Assembly: GCA_011763485.2 (NCBI GenBank)
Contig: JAANSK020276824.1
Coordinates: 1-20,818, forward strand
DNA length: 20,818 bases
Origin: Isoetes engelmannii
Lineage: Eukaryota > Streptophyta > Lycopodiopsida > Isoetales > Isoetaceae
Direction of reading: 5' to 3'
Shown piece by piece: positions 8,068 to 17,566 of this stretch. Position 1 is the first letter of the stretch. Each line of letters starts with the position of its first letter. The position numbers and the translations under genes are program-made. The notes below the pieces were generated by a model. That model saw only the letters and a program-made list of their open reading frames with translations. It had not been told where the DNA came from and made no database searches.

Positions 8068-9858
8068 GCTATGGTTCAATACATAGAAAGACCAGAAGTT
8101 GAGCAAGAATGGGGATTGCTATTTCAAGAGGCAATATAGATGGTAAGCATGTTGGATTTTTGGAGTTTCTACCTCAGTTATGTACAAATGGCAGATGCCT
8201 GGATTTTCTAGCGATTTTAACTTATCCAAATAATAAAGTTTACGGTTCTATTTTATTCACATCATGCATTTTTGTTGTTCATCCTTGGCGTCTCTTCATA
8301 TTCCAGAATATACACTCTCTGTGCTTATCACAAAGATCTATACTTGCATGTCAATCTTCGATCTATCTTAGCTGACTCTCTATAGATTTAGAAAGAAGTA
8401 GCAATTTTTATAGACTATGACAGTTCAAAATTCTATATACTCGCATAAGGATAATGCTAAATAAAGCTGAAGTTTTGAGATGGAATCCGGGCTATTTTAC
8501 AGATTGTCTTCTATTCTTTCCTATGTTTAGAGAGCAGTGAATGAGAGATGGCTTGAAGACAGTCTTAACCGGCACCCTTGCATTTATAAACATATAACAT
8601 GGTATATTGGCAGCCTATGCTATGCTACTTGCTAGGTTCCTACTTTTGTTATAGATATTTTGTGAAAAAAAGGGTTAGAAATACAGAATTTGGTTGAATG
8701 AGGAGAAACCAAGGGCACAAATAAGGAACAACCTTGATACTCACTGTTAATGTCATTTTGTATAAGTAAAAGATACCTTCAAGTTCAATTTTCATAGATT
8801 ACATGTACTCAACTTTGTTGCAGGACCAAGACGAATGGATAGCCAAATTGATATCATTGGTTCCCTTGCAACATCTGAATTTGTGTAGAATTATTGGTTT
8901 CTGTTCAAGGTCACATAGGGTGCAGCCTAAAATTGAAGATTGCCTCTTGGTATATGAACACTTTGGACATGACAGTTAGATAGTGTTGACTAAAAAGCAA
9001 GAGGACTAGGCCCTAGATTGGAATGCCCCAATGAAGATTGCGCTGGGCATAGCTAAAGGTCTTGCATATCTTTACGAGAAAACATCTATTCAGGTACTGT
9101 CATCTTACCCCTTATTTATTTGTCCAATTCCTTATAATTCTGTTAACATAGCAGTATATGTGTTTTTCAGACGTGCAATGCAGAGTTTGGAACATCCGCT
9201 GTATCGATCGAAAAGGACAATAATGTGAAGCTGAAAATATATAATGCACAGTAACAACCTAAAATTTGGCTTTACTTATATAGTCACTTGGATATTTCAG
9301 CTCATGGCCACTGTGGAAAGAAACTTGGAGGTGAACTTGAAAAATATAATTTGAGGTACTTTGGAATGATATTGTTAGAACTTCTAATAGGAAGACAACA
9401 CATGGATAAATTTCTTCCAACGGATGAAAGAGAGCTTCTGGAATGGGCAAGGCCACTTCTCAGGGATGAAGGCAAGTTACAAGGTGTAATGGATCCAAAA
9501 TTGTAGGACAATATCCCACAAAGTCTGTTAAAGATGTGCCCTTAAATGGCTACAAAAGGAATGCAGGTTAGGACCAAGCATGTCAGAGACACTGGAATTT
9601 CCGATGTGTCTCTAGGATTTAAGGCTTCCTTTTCCCCTTAACCATCCCAAAGATTTAGCAGACGATGGCAGAAAAGAGGAATCAAGGAGAGAACTCTACA
9701 TTAGTCCATCATATCTAAGTTTCAAAAGACATGGTTCTCAAAAAGATTACACTGAATTATCATCAACAAGAAGCCATAAGCTTCCATGCTCGTCAAATTT
9801 TGGTTTTCAAGAGGTGACATTAAAACTGCATCAAGTACAGATTCCACGGAATGGCTAA
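8068..9858 (+). pseudogene. Receptor-like kinase pseudogene (catalytically dead kinase domain)
   Basis: Four kinase-like segments lie in order between plausible splice sites. Segment 1 (8068-8142) reads GYGSIHRK, a glycine loop, and IAISRGNIDG, where the ATP-binding Lys is lost. Segment 2 (8824-9093) reads EWIAKLISLVPLQHLNLCRI, IGFC, CLLVYEHF and LDWNAPMKIALGIAKGLAYL. Segment 3 (from 9171) reads TSAVSIEKDNNVKLKIYNAQ, aligning to the catalytic loop, with HRD replaced by NAE and DFG by IYN. Segment 4 (9301-9510) reads YFGMILLELLIGR and LLEWARPLL. Then, frameshifted, ALKWLQKECRLGPSMSE, the subdomain XI region, and a tail to TAA 9856-9858. In-frame TAGs at 8977-8979, 9007-9009 and after MDPKL, plus the frameshift, mark a pseudogene. 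The motif losses resemble plant 'probable inactive' LRR receptor kinases; no LRR or membrane segment was seen. Confidence 0.8.
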
Positions 9859-10130
9859 ATCTCTTAGGAAGCATGAGGCTTTGTTACATATCCAAACATT
9901 CAAATTTCAGGAACGGGTACATCCTCTAGGGAATGTTACATATACCCATTATGCATAACCTGCAAAGTAGAAAAAATAGTTGGAGCATTGCTGCATTTCA
10001 ATAGTAGAAGCCTTGAGTTTTTAATCTAATCAAAGTGCTATTTCAAGAAAAGGGTAAAAAACATTCAAATATGGGGACCATAGAAAATAAAACATTGAAT
10101 TGTCAAAAATACATTGTTTCTCCACTTTCT
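9859..10130. other. Noncoding stretch downstream of kinase pseudogene
   Basis: AT-rich sequence without a recognisable gene. It probably holds the former 3' untranslated region of the kinase locus and ends at retroelement copy B. Confidence 0.4.
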
Positions 10131-10243
10131 CCCTTCGGGGAAGGGGTTTTTTTTCAACTGGGCAGTAATACATCTATTGCGCTCTTTTATTGCATCCCAT
10201 AGGCTGATTGATTTCCATAGATGATAAAGTTCAATTCAATTCT
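10131..10243 (+). mobile_element. Retroelement 3' end, copy B (5'-truncated)
   Basis: This copy matches copy A from CCCTTCGGGG onward: GGGGTTTTTTTT, GGGCAGTAAT, GCGCTCTTTTATT, CCCATAGGCTGATTG and ATGATAAA. It ends in a short TTCAATTCAATTCT tail rather than ATTCT repeats. The upstream ATTACTG stem partner present in copy A is missing, so this copy is truncated at the 5' side, as expected of incomplete target-primed reverse transcription. Confidence 0.6.
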
Positions 10244-11606
10244 TACTAGATCTCTTACATTTTCTCTCTCGACGAAAAGCCCAGATCACAATACTATTGA
10301 CTGCATCTCACTATTGCAAAATTTTCTCATTGTGGCCAAAACATTTACAGACGCCCAACTTATGCCCAGCAACTTTGGGCACTGTTACTAGTTTCTACAT
10401 AAGTTCTACACAGGCTTGAGTATAAAGTGCTAAGTTTCTCTATGTCGGAAAGAACCAGTGGCAAACATAAATTTCTTCAAGGAACCAGCATAAGTTCTCT
10501 GGTACCAACAACGTCTGTTAATTCTGCAGCATTTCTCTCGTTCTTACGGTTAGAAACCTTGTCCGTTACTAAAGTGTGCAATTTCAATGGCCGACTTTAG
10601 ATTCAAAGTTGACATGCCTTTGTACAGAATTTAGTTCTACGGATCAACTCCATTCCTCCCCTAAATTTTTCTACAGCCGATGATTAGACGATCTCTGAAA
10701 TACTAGGTTAGCAATTTTATTCAAATTTTGATTACTTGCAAGGAGGACCAAATGTCGGTGTGGACAAGCCCAGGTACATCGTCATCTATGCTTGTGTGCC
10801 TTCAGAAATTATTATATCCACTTCAGTGGCTCATTTGCAGATTTTACTATGAGCTGTCTGGACCAGTAACTTGTAGAAACTCAGTTGCAACCCCTTATAC
10901 TGGTGATTCCCCAGGTTAGCTTTATCAAGCTCTTTATCTTTCTTTTTCGGGTTGCCCGAAGGGCAAACCGTTGGCTTCGTGGGGTGATTGCATATTATTA
11001 GCATATTCTAGATGGATGAATGGGATTTGATATTTTCATTCATCCGACGGCTGAGGTGAAAGTTTTTTGTGTGTTATACGAGTTACCAAGTGTCTTATAT
11101 GCTGTTCATCGTCATGGAATGACGTTAGGGCGGCATCCGACCGTTTGGTTCGATTGAACAATCATTCACTGAGTTACTATCCGTAGCTCCTCATAGAATC
11201 AGGAGAGAATCATCGTGAAATCTCAAAGAATCTTGAGATAGGCCTACTTCACAAAAAGTATTTATAGTAGTACATAAGTGAGTGAGTAATACTAGTAGGT
11301 AAAAAGATATGTTTGCACTGGCCGCGATTATAATTACTTGCTAATGCTAATTGCTAAATTATGTATGCTAACAAATGTTTACACATTACGATCGAATAGG
11401 TAAGAGGCAAGCTCAAATCGCATCACGTTGCGAAAATACAATGCGAAGTTTTATACTCTGATCTTTGATGATTGCCAAGAGGTTGATCTTATTTCGGTGT
11501 GATAACCCTTCGGCCGCTTTATTTCTTCGTATTTATCACACTTCCTTTTTCAAATGATAAGTATAGAAGGATGAGACAGACAGCTAAGAAATGCAGTCCA
11601 GATATC
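10244..11606. other. Upstream region of the PPR gene, no other gene recognised
   Basis: About 1.3 kb of AT-rich sequence. The frame at plus 10728-10919 has no family motif. Two dyads are visible: CGGGTTGCCC-GAA-GGGCAAACCG at 10948-10970 (one mismatch) and GTGTGATAA (11497-11505) with TTATCACAC (11533-11541). No confident TATA box or transcription start could be assigned, although the PPR promoter must lie in or near this region. Confidence 0.45.
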
Positions 11607-11645
11607 TAAGTTCTGCAGCAAAGACCATTATCTATACGCAGAAGC

Positions 11646-14243
11646 ATGGCATGTACTCTTTTGCAGTCATGCATAAGAACGAAAGACTTGGCAAGTGGAA
11701 GACGGGTGCAAAACCTTGTTGTACAAAGTGGATTGAACTCAATTGCAGTGTTCGCAGACTATCTGGTACGCCTCTTTGCCTCCTGCGGTAGCTTATTTGA
11801 AGCCAATCAAACTTTCAGTAACGTTGCAGAACCAAACAATTATACATGGGCTGCAATTATCTCAGCACATTTAAAGCTTGGACAAAGCCAGATCGCTCTT
11901 AGTTTGTACCACAAGATGCAAGCTGATCTGAATTTGAACCTATATGTCTATGTTGCCGTACTTAAAGCATGTGCAATCACAGAATCCCTTGCAGAAGGCA
12001 AGTTCATACATGAAAGCATTATTAAAAGTGGTTCAGAATCCATAACAATAGTTGGTAACACTCTTGTAGATATGTATGCCAAATGCGGGAGCCTGGTAGA
12101 GGCGCAGAAAGTGTTTGACAAGATGCAAATAAGAGATGTTGTATCTTGGGGCGCTATGATTGCAGGATATGTACAACACGGGCTAGGTTTTCTAGCCTTG
12201 GGACATTTTGAAAAAATGTTAAGGAATGGAATAATACCAAATAAAGTCATATTCTCTAGTGCCATCAAAGCATGCAGCCAAGTGGGAGCTAGAGATCAAG
12301 GCAGGATTTTACATGGTCAAATGATTACCAACAGTCTTGAGATAGATGTCATTGTTGGCACCACGTTAGTGGATATGTATGCAAAATGTAAGAGCCTGGA
12401 AGAAGCACACAATATATTTGACAGATTGCCAAACCGGAATGTGGTCTCGTGGGCTGCAATGATTACAGGATATGCACAGTTTAACTGTGGTTTCACTGCT
12501 CTGAACCTTTATGGACAAATGCAACAGGATGGGATAAGGCCAGATAGAGTTACGTATATAGCTATGTTGAAAGCATGCAGCACCATTGGATCCATAGAGC
12601 AGGGCAGGTTCATACACAATCAAGTAATCGACAGTGGACTTGAGTGGGACACTGTCCTAGGGAATACCATTATTGATATGTATGCCAAGTGTGGATGCTT
12701 AATGGAGGCACGAAATGTATTTGATAAATTACAGACGAAAGATGTAGCTTCATGGGGTGCAATGATAACAGGTTATGCTCATCATGGAGATGGTTTTCCT
12801 GCATTGGAACTATTTGAGCACATCCAACTAGACGACCTAAAACCAAACGAGATCATATATGCAGGTACTCTTAAAGCATGTGGCAGCATTGGGCTCATTA
12901 GAGAAGCAAGAATAGTACATGATCAGATGATTAAAAGTGGGTATGATTATGGGATTGTCGTTGGTAGCACCCTTGTGGACATGTATGCTAAATGTGGAAG
13001 TCTTCATGAGGCACGCAGGGTCTTTGATGAATTGACAGATCGGGATGCTGCAGCATGGGGTGCAATGATTTCAGGATATGCACACCATGGGTTTGGTCTT
13101 TGTGCGTTAGAATTATTTGAGGAAATGCAGAAGAAGGGCATAAACCCAGAAAAGGGAACACTTCTAAGCAGTTTGAAAGCTTGTGGTGGAATGGGAGCCA
13201 TTGAACAAGGGAGATTAATACACAACTATGTCTATGATAATAGATTTAACTTTGATCTTATCCTTGGGAATTCGTTCATTGACATGTATGTAAAATGTGG
13301 TAGTATGAAGGAGGCACACGATGTGTGTGATAGGCTACCAAGTCAAGATGTTGTGTCATGGAGTACATTAATTGCGGGATATGCCCAGAGTGGGAATGTC
13401 AAGCTCGCACAAAAATGCCTTTATGACATGGAACTGAAAGGAATTAAGCCAGACAATGTTCTTTTTACTAGCATGCTTGCTGCTTGCAGTCATGCAGGTC
13501 TAGTGGGTGAAGGTCATTTGTACCTGAAATCAATGTTAGAGGAGCATGATATTTCACCAAGTGAGAGCCACTATAACTGTGTGGTTGATCTTCTTGGGCG
13601 TGCAGGCTATTTAAATGAGGCTGAAGGTTTACTCAAAGGTACCCACCTGGGAGTTGGGTGGATGTCCTTAATTAGTGCATGTAGCACATATGGCAATGTC
13701 GAACTGGGAAGAAGATGTTTCAACCAACTTATCTTATTAGATTCCAATAATTCTTCTGCCTATGTGCTGATGTCAAAAATATATAGAGATGCTGGAATGT
13801 GGGTTAATGCCGAGAAATTTGAAATGCTTAGGAAGATTGCATGTGCATGGAAGAAACCTGCACGAGCCTGGATTGAAGTAAACAACCAGGTGCATGAATT
13901 CACTGTTGGAGACAAATGTCACCCTGAAAGTGATGAGATTTATGCGACACTAAGGAGATTAAATGAAGAAATTAAAGAACAGAGGTACGTGGCACACCAA
14001 ACACCTGAGAATGACAATGATTCTCTTTGTGGGCACTGCGAGCGGTTGGCAGTAGCATATGGGCTTATTAGTACGCCCCAAGGAACAACCATTCGAGCAA
14101 CAAAGAACATTCGAGTCTGCATTGATTGCCACAATATTATTAAAGTTATATCTAAGATCAAACACAGGGACATTATTATAAGGGATGCTTATCGCATTCA
14201 TCACTTCAGGGATGGAACATGTTCCTGTGTGGACTATGTTTAA
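11646..14243 (+). CDS. PLS-class PPR protein with E1/E2 and DYW:KP-type deaminase domain; candidate organellar RNA-editing factor
   Basis: Intronless, 865 residues. The ATG at 11646 is the only one after an in-frame TAA (11607-11609). PPR motifs alternate S-P-L from about residue 34: S motifs at 134-164, 235-265, 336-366, 437-467 and 538-568 (DMYAKCGS type), P motifs between them (VVSWGAMI type), then P2 569-603, L2 604-639, S2 640-670, E1 from 671, E2 from about 705. The DYW domain carries KKPARAWIEV (736-745) instead of a PG box, the active-site HCE (797-799), CIDCH (825-829) and HHF...CSC (852-861). All deaminase zinc ligands and the catalytic Glu799 are present. The protein ends DYV rather than DYW. 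Such proteins bind organellar RNA and deaminate one pyrimidine; the KP class is linked to U-to-C editing. No clear targeting peptide is visible, so an upstream exon or weak presequence is possible. Confidence 0.95.
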   Translation: MACTLLQSCIRTKDLASGRRVQNLVVQSGLNSIAVFADYLVRLFASCGSLFEANQTFSNVAEPNNYTWAAIISAHLKLGQSQIALSLYHKMQADLNLNLYVYVAVLKACAITESLAEGKFIHESIIKSGSESITIVGNTLVDMYAKCGSLVEAQKVFDKMQIRDVVSWGAMIAGYVQHGLGFLALGHFEKMLRNGIIPNKVIFSSAIKACSQVGARDQGRILHGQMITNSLEIDVIVGTTLVDMYAKCKSLEEAHNIFDRLPNRNVVSWAAMITGYAQFNCGFTALNLYGQMQQDGIRPDRVTYIAMLKACSTIGSIEQGRFIHNQVIDSGLEWDTVLGNTIIDMYAKCGCLMEARNVFDKLQTKDVASWGAMITGYAHHGDGFPALELFEHIQLDDLKPNEIIYAGTLKACGSIGLIREARIVHDQMIKSGYDYGIVVGSTLVDMYAKCGSLHEARRVFDELTDRDAAAWGAMISGYAHHGFGLCALELFEEMQKKGINPEKGTLLSSLKACGGMGAIEQGRLIHNYVYDNRFNFDLILGNSFIDMYVKCGSMKEAHDVCDRLPSQDVVSWSTLIAGYAQSGNVKLAQKCLYDMELKGIKPDNVLFTSMLAACSHAGLVGEGHLYLKSMLEEHDISPSESHYNCVVDLLGRAGYLNEAEGLLKGTHLGVGWMSLISACSTYGNVELGRRCFNQLILLDSNNSSAYVLMSKIYRDAGMWVNAEKFEMLRKIACAWKKPARAWIEVNNQVHEFTVGDKCHPESDEIYATLRRLNEEIKEQRYVAHQTPENDNDSLCGHCERLAVAYGLISTPQGTTIRATKNIRVCIDCHNIIKVISKIKHRDIIIRDAYRIHHFRDGTCSCVDYV

Positions 14244-15159
14244 GAAAAGCACCAATGGCACTCATGGCATTCATGCTGCTTCTAAAGGTTAAAGACGTGT
14301 GAAGAATGGAATACTGATCTAACATCTTGGGATTTCTAAGAGAGGATTTCATCCGAATGATGAAGGCAGATATGTTTCCAGTGGGAATTCATATCTGCGG
14401 AAGTGATTGAGAAGCACAAAGCACAATGATAGCTATCATATGCTGGACTTCCTGTGGATAATTTTGTGGAAGCTGAAGATGTGAGTGGTCAAAGCAGAGT
14501 TAAGAGTCATTACAAAAGCTTCTCTTTTGACTTCTCATCTATTGGTGAATGTGAGTCTCTGCTCCCAAATAAGACTACAATTGCTAGCTATATGGTTGAT
14601 AGGTAAAGATGAAGCATCATTATCATTTATCTGATACAAAGTTGTTGATTGTCGCAGAATTTTGTACTTCTCTAGGTCAGGCACATGACGAGAAGAAGCT
14701 AAGAATGGACATTGGACATCCTTCTCAGGCCCTACCAGATAGGTTTCAGGAATTTAGCCATCCAGCGTGACCTGGCAATTGCTAATCAAAGTACACAAGG
14801 TAGAATACGCACAGAAAGCCTCATAGACAGTGGAATTCTAATAAGGTATTCAAAAGATCGTTCATATGACTGTAAAGGTGTAAATATTGGGGTTATTTTT
14901 ATCTTTTTTTTAAAGGATGCATGTGCCTTTCTGTTTTCGTCCGTAGTAGGAGATTGTTGTGACCTGCTTCTCCTGCAAGTTCTTGCATGGCGATGGCAGC
15001 GACTGGAGACGCATCTACAGGTACTTGACTTTCAGAATGTTCTTGAGCTGCTTGGCTGGGGGTTGTCCAGCAAGAGAGCCTTGATGCTAAAGGTTGCCCA
15101 CCTATGAACAGTTCGTGCAGGTCTGGGCGGGATGCTTCAAATTGCCTGAGAATACTGAT
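14244..15159. other. Downstream region of the PPR gene, no gene recognised
   Basis: This probably contains the PPR 3' untranslated region; no canonical AATAAA was noticed close to the stop. The frames at plus 14712-15107 and minus 15204-14899 have no recognisable motif, and the latter runs into the LTR. The segment ends at the 5' target-site duplication of the LTR element. Confidence 0.45.
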
Positions 15160-15164
15160 TTCCA
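15160..15164. repeat. Target-site duplication, left copy (TTCCA)
   Basis: TTCCA directly precedes the 5' LTR start TATTGG and is repeated right after the 3' LTR end. Confidence 0.85.
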
Positions 15165-15369
15165 TATTGGAAATCGATATCCTCTTGTTTACAAGTAGTA
15201 ACATGTGTTACGCTATCGTGTTAGGTAAATTAACACTTGGCCCTTGATTAGATGAACCTGCTCCTATGTTTAAGGATGGCAGGTCACTGAGCTAGTGTTA
15301 CATAAGATTGTATCTTCTCTTTCAGATAATTTACGCTTCCATGTGTTCTGGATTTCTCTAATGTCAATA
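15165..15369 (+). repeat. 5' LTR (205 bp)
   Basis: Begins TATTGGAAATCGATATCC and ends AATGTCAATA. It differs from the 3' LTR by four transitions and one 3-bp indel. The termini TATTG/CAATA form a short inverted repeat but depart from the usual TG...CA. Confidence 0.93.
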
Positions 15370-15383
15370 TGGTATCTGAGCGG
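15370..15383 (+). promoter_or_regulatory. Primer-binding site (initiator tRNA-Met type)
   Basis: TGGTATCTGAGCGG begins immediately after the 5' LTR. The standard plant copia PBS is TGGTATCAGAGC, so there is a single A-to-T difference in the 12-nt core. Confidence 0.85.
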
Positions 15384-15533
15384 GTGGCTCTTGAGATCAA
15401 GAGCTTTAGGAAGTGAAGGAAAGAGTGGCAGTCAGGAAGTTGAGATTTTGTCGATGGCCTTGGAAGGATGCTGGTGAAGGACCATGGAAAATATTAGGAA
15501 CTACCTGAGATATGCCATTATTTGGTGTGCCTT

Positions 15534-16350
15534 ATGGGAAGGGGCCTCTGTGGATATGGCATGTATGCTCGGGATGCACGTAGCATGGCAGGCCACAGGA
15601 ACCCGAAAAGATCCCTGGTGTGCCTTATGGGAAGGGGCCACCGTGGATATGGCATGGAAGCTTCTGTTGCATATAGCAAGGTGGGCTATAGGCTAGAAAG
15701 ATCCCATGAAGAAGCTGATGGCATCAAGGCCAGAGACACTAGTGATGGATTTTCACAGTGGATGGCAAGATTGCAAGCATGTGCCTGGGACTATAGGCCA
15801 AGATGAGATCAGCCTGCTGATAAGAATCAGAAAAGATCCTACCAAGAGGTTGATGGCAGCAAGGAAGCGAGAAGAATCGTTGATGGATTCTAATGGTAGA
15901 TGGCGAGTCTGCAAGCAGGTGCCTGAGACTATAGCCCAAGATGAGATCAACTTGCCAATAAGAATCAGCAAAGACTCCACGAAGAAGCTCGTGGTAGCAA
16001 GGGATCTAAGGGTGAAGCTTGACAATGTGATGCAGAGACCTAACGGTGAAGCTGCCAGTAGCAGATGGATGGCCAAGTTGCAGGAATTTGCTTGGATGGC
16101 CAAGTTGCAGAACAAATCCTGCGAAAGAGATGCCAGCAACAGAGCTGAAGATTAAACTGATGGTAGCAGTAGGGAATCTACCGGCGAAGCTACCGGCAAA
16201 GCTGGTTGCAGTGAGGGACCTAAGGGTGAAGCTTGACGACATGATGCAAGCAAGAAACCTAACGGTGAAGCTGCGAGTAGTAGATGAATGGCCAAGTTGC
16301 AGAAATTTGCTTGGATGGCCAAGTTGCAGAAATATGCTTGGGTCTTTAAG
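15534..16350 (+). repeat. Nested tandem repeats in the LTR element leader region
   Basis: Three series are visible. An 83-bp repeat (GGTGTGCCTTATGGGAAGGG at 15534 and 15617). A 135-138 bp repeat with starts at about 15696, 15831 and 15969, containing GATGAGATCA and GATAAGAATCAG-like ends. A roughly 215-bp duplication (CTAAGGGTGAAGCTTGAC at about 16006 and 16220), each copy followed by paired TGGATGGCCAAGTTGCAG units at about 16066-16110 and 16297-16345. Long open frames on both strands across 15706-16513 result from these repeats; no protein family was recognised. Confidence 0.8.
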
Positions 16351-16353
16351 TAC

Positions 16354-16939
16354 AGAAGACAACATAGTTAAGAGCTGCAAGAAGTATAGCAGAAGGATGG
16401 ATTTTGCAAGCATGATTGAAATAGTACTTAGCTTTCTAATACTTGCTAGTATGCGAGAGGTTCTGAATTCCATATCCTACATGTGGATGTGCTACACCAA
16501 GCAAAAGAAGTGAAAAGACTGAGTAGCAGTAACCGGATCTAGCTTGTGATGGGCTTGCGAAGCCTCAAAGAGGCTGCTGGAAACTTGGTTATGATGTTAA
16601 AAGGAGAGGTCTTATGGCCGAAGATGGGATATGTCATTTCTAAGTGTATGTTGTGGGCATTGAGTGCTCACGGGGAGGCACCAAGCATATGGCATGGTTC
16701 AAGATGCTTGTAGCAAGGCAATCTATGGGAACCAACAAAGAATTCTATGTAGGACGGAGTACAAACATGGTGCTTAATATTTGGGCAATGGGTATGCTTC
16801 TTTCTTCACTTGGAACGGCAATGCTTGTTTTGCCGGAGCCAAAACTCAAACGGATTGATAACTGGGCTGTCGTAGAAGGTGTAAATCTAGGATCAATACC
16901 CACGAGAATTAGGCAATCTGCCGGGCAAGCCACCGGGAT
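16354..16939 (+). other. Interior of LTR element without recognisable gene
   Basis: One open frame (16644-16994) crosses this stretch. Its protein shows no motif of gag, pol or a known host family. The 3' part leads directly into the LEA-like frame. Confidence 0.45.
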
Positions 16940-17563
16940 GTGGTGGGAACAAGAACAACGACAGATTATGCCAAGAAACAAAGGGAAAGATTGAAACAGA
17001 CAAGTGAAACAGTATTGGAATCGGCAAAAGAAACTATTAAATCTGGCACCTCTCTTTTGGATGAGCACGAAAGGATTAAGGCTTCTGAAAGGGCAAAACA
17101 GGCTGCAAAGGAACATTTTAAAAAGGCTGGGATAGAATGGAACGAGGCCAAAGGCAATGCTTGGGAAGCAGGGGAGATAATACTAAATGCTATTTCGGAC
17201 ACAGTTGTCGTTTCTAAGAATAGCGCCAAAGGCACAGTTGAAGCCAACATCGAGGAGGCCAGCATCAGAGCATCGAGGAGGCCAGCATCGGAGCGGTCGG
17301 ATCTGGCGTATCTAGCCTAAGAGGAGGTGCACAGAAAATTGTTGAACATGGCAAAGAGGGCATCCTGCATGCTACAGAGGTAAGTAAAGATAGTGTTGTT
17401 CATATTGTTGAGTCTTGTAAAGATTGCGTTAAACATGCTGCTAAAGTTAGGAAAGGTATAAAAGGAGGAGTTTAAGTTTGTTGTTGATTCTGGTAAAGAA
17501 TATGTGGTTGATCCTGCTAAACATGGAGGCCAGAAGATTGGAGAAAAAGTAAAGCATGTTTAT
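16940..17563 (+). pseudogene. Captured LEA-like (group 3 type) protein fragment
   Basis: The first frame (ATG 16940) encodes Lys/Ala/Glu-rich amphipathic sequence (ESAKETIKSG, ASERAKQAAKEHFKKAG). After a 23-bp tandem duplication at 17248-17293 the frame shifts and continues with 11-residue periodic segments (VEHGKEGILHA, TEVSKDSVVHI, VESCKDCVKHA). After a further shift near 17472 it reads VVDSGKEYVVD and GGQKIGEKVKH. The 11-mer amphipathic pattern with Lys/Glu and Ala is that of group 3 LEA proteins, hydrophilic desiccation-stress protectants. The fragment is fused directly to the hydrolase fragment that follows. Two frameshifts mean no complete product. LEA assignment rests on periodicity and composition, so it is moderate. 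Confidence 0.55.
17248..17293 (+). repeat. 23-bp tandem duplication in LEA-like fragment
   Basis: CATCGAGGAGGCCAGCATC plus four bases occurs at 17248-17270 and 17271-17293 with one mismatch. Removing one copy puts the flanking LEA-like frames in register. Confidence 0.85.
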
Positions 17564-17566
17564 GAA

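Noticed and set aside
10728-10919. 63-codon frame upstream of the PPR gene
   Set aside because: Short, no motif, no link to the PPR frame through plausible splice sites.
10948-10970. Strong 10-bp stem with GAA loop as a possible terminator
   Set aside because: A bacterial-style terminator does not apply to a plant nuclear locus, and no gene ends there; kept only as a dyad.
13004-14261. Antisense open frames across the PPR gene
   Set aside because: Shadow frames of the PPR codons; no independent motifs.
14712-15107. 131-codon frame downstream of the PPR gene
   Set aside because: No recognisable domain and low-complexity stretches; the opposite strand is also open, which argues for chance.
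16006-16513. 155-codon frames on both strands overlapping almost completely
   Set aside because: Both come from the nested tandem repeats of the LTR element; neither shows a gag-like or other domain.
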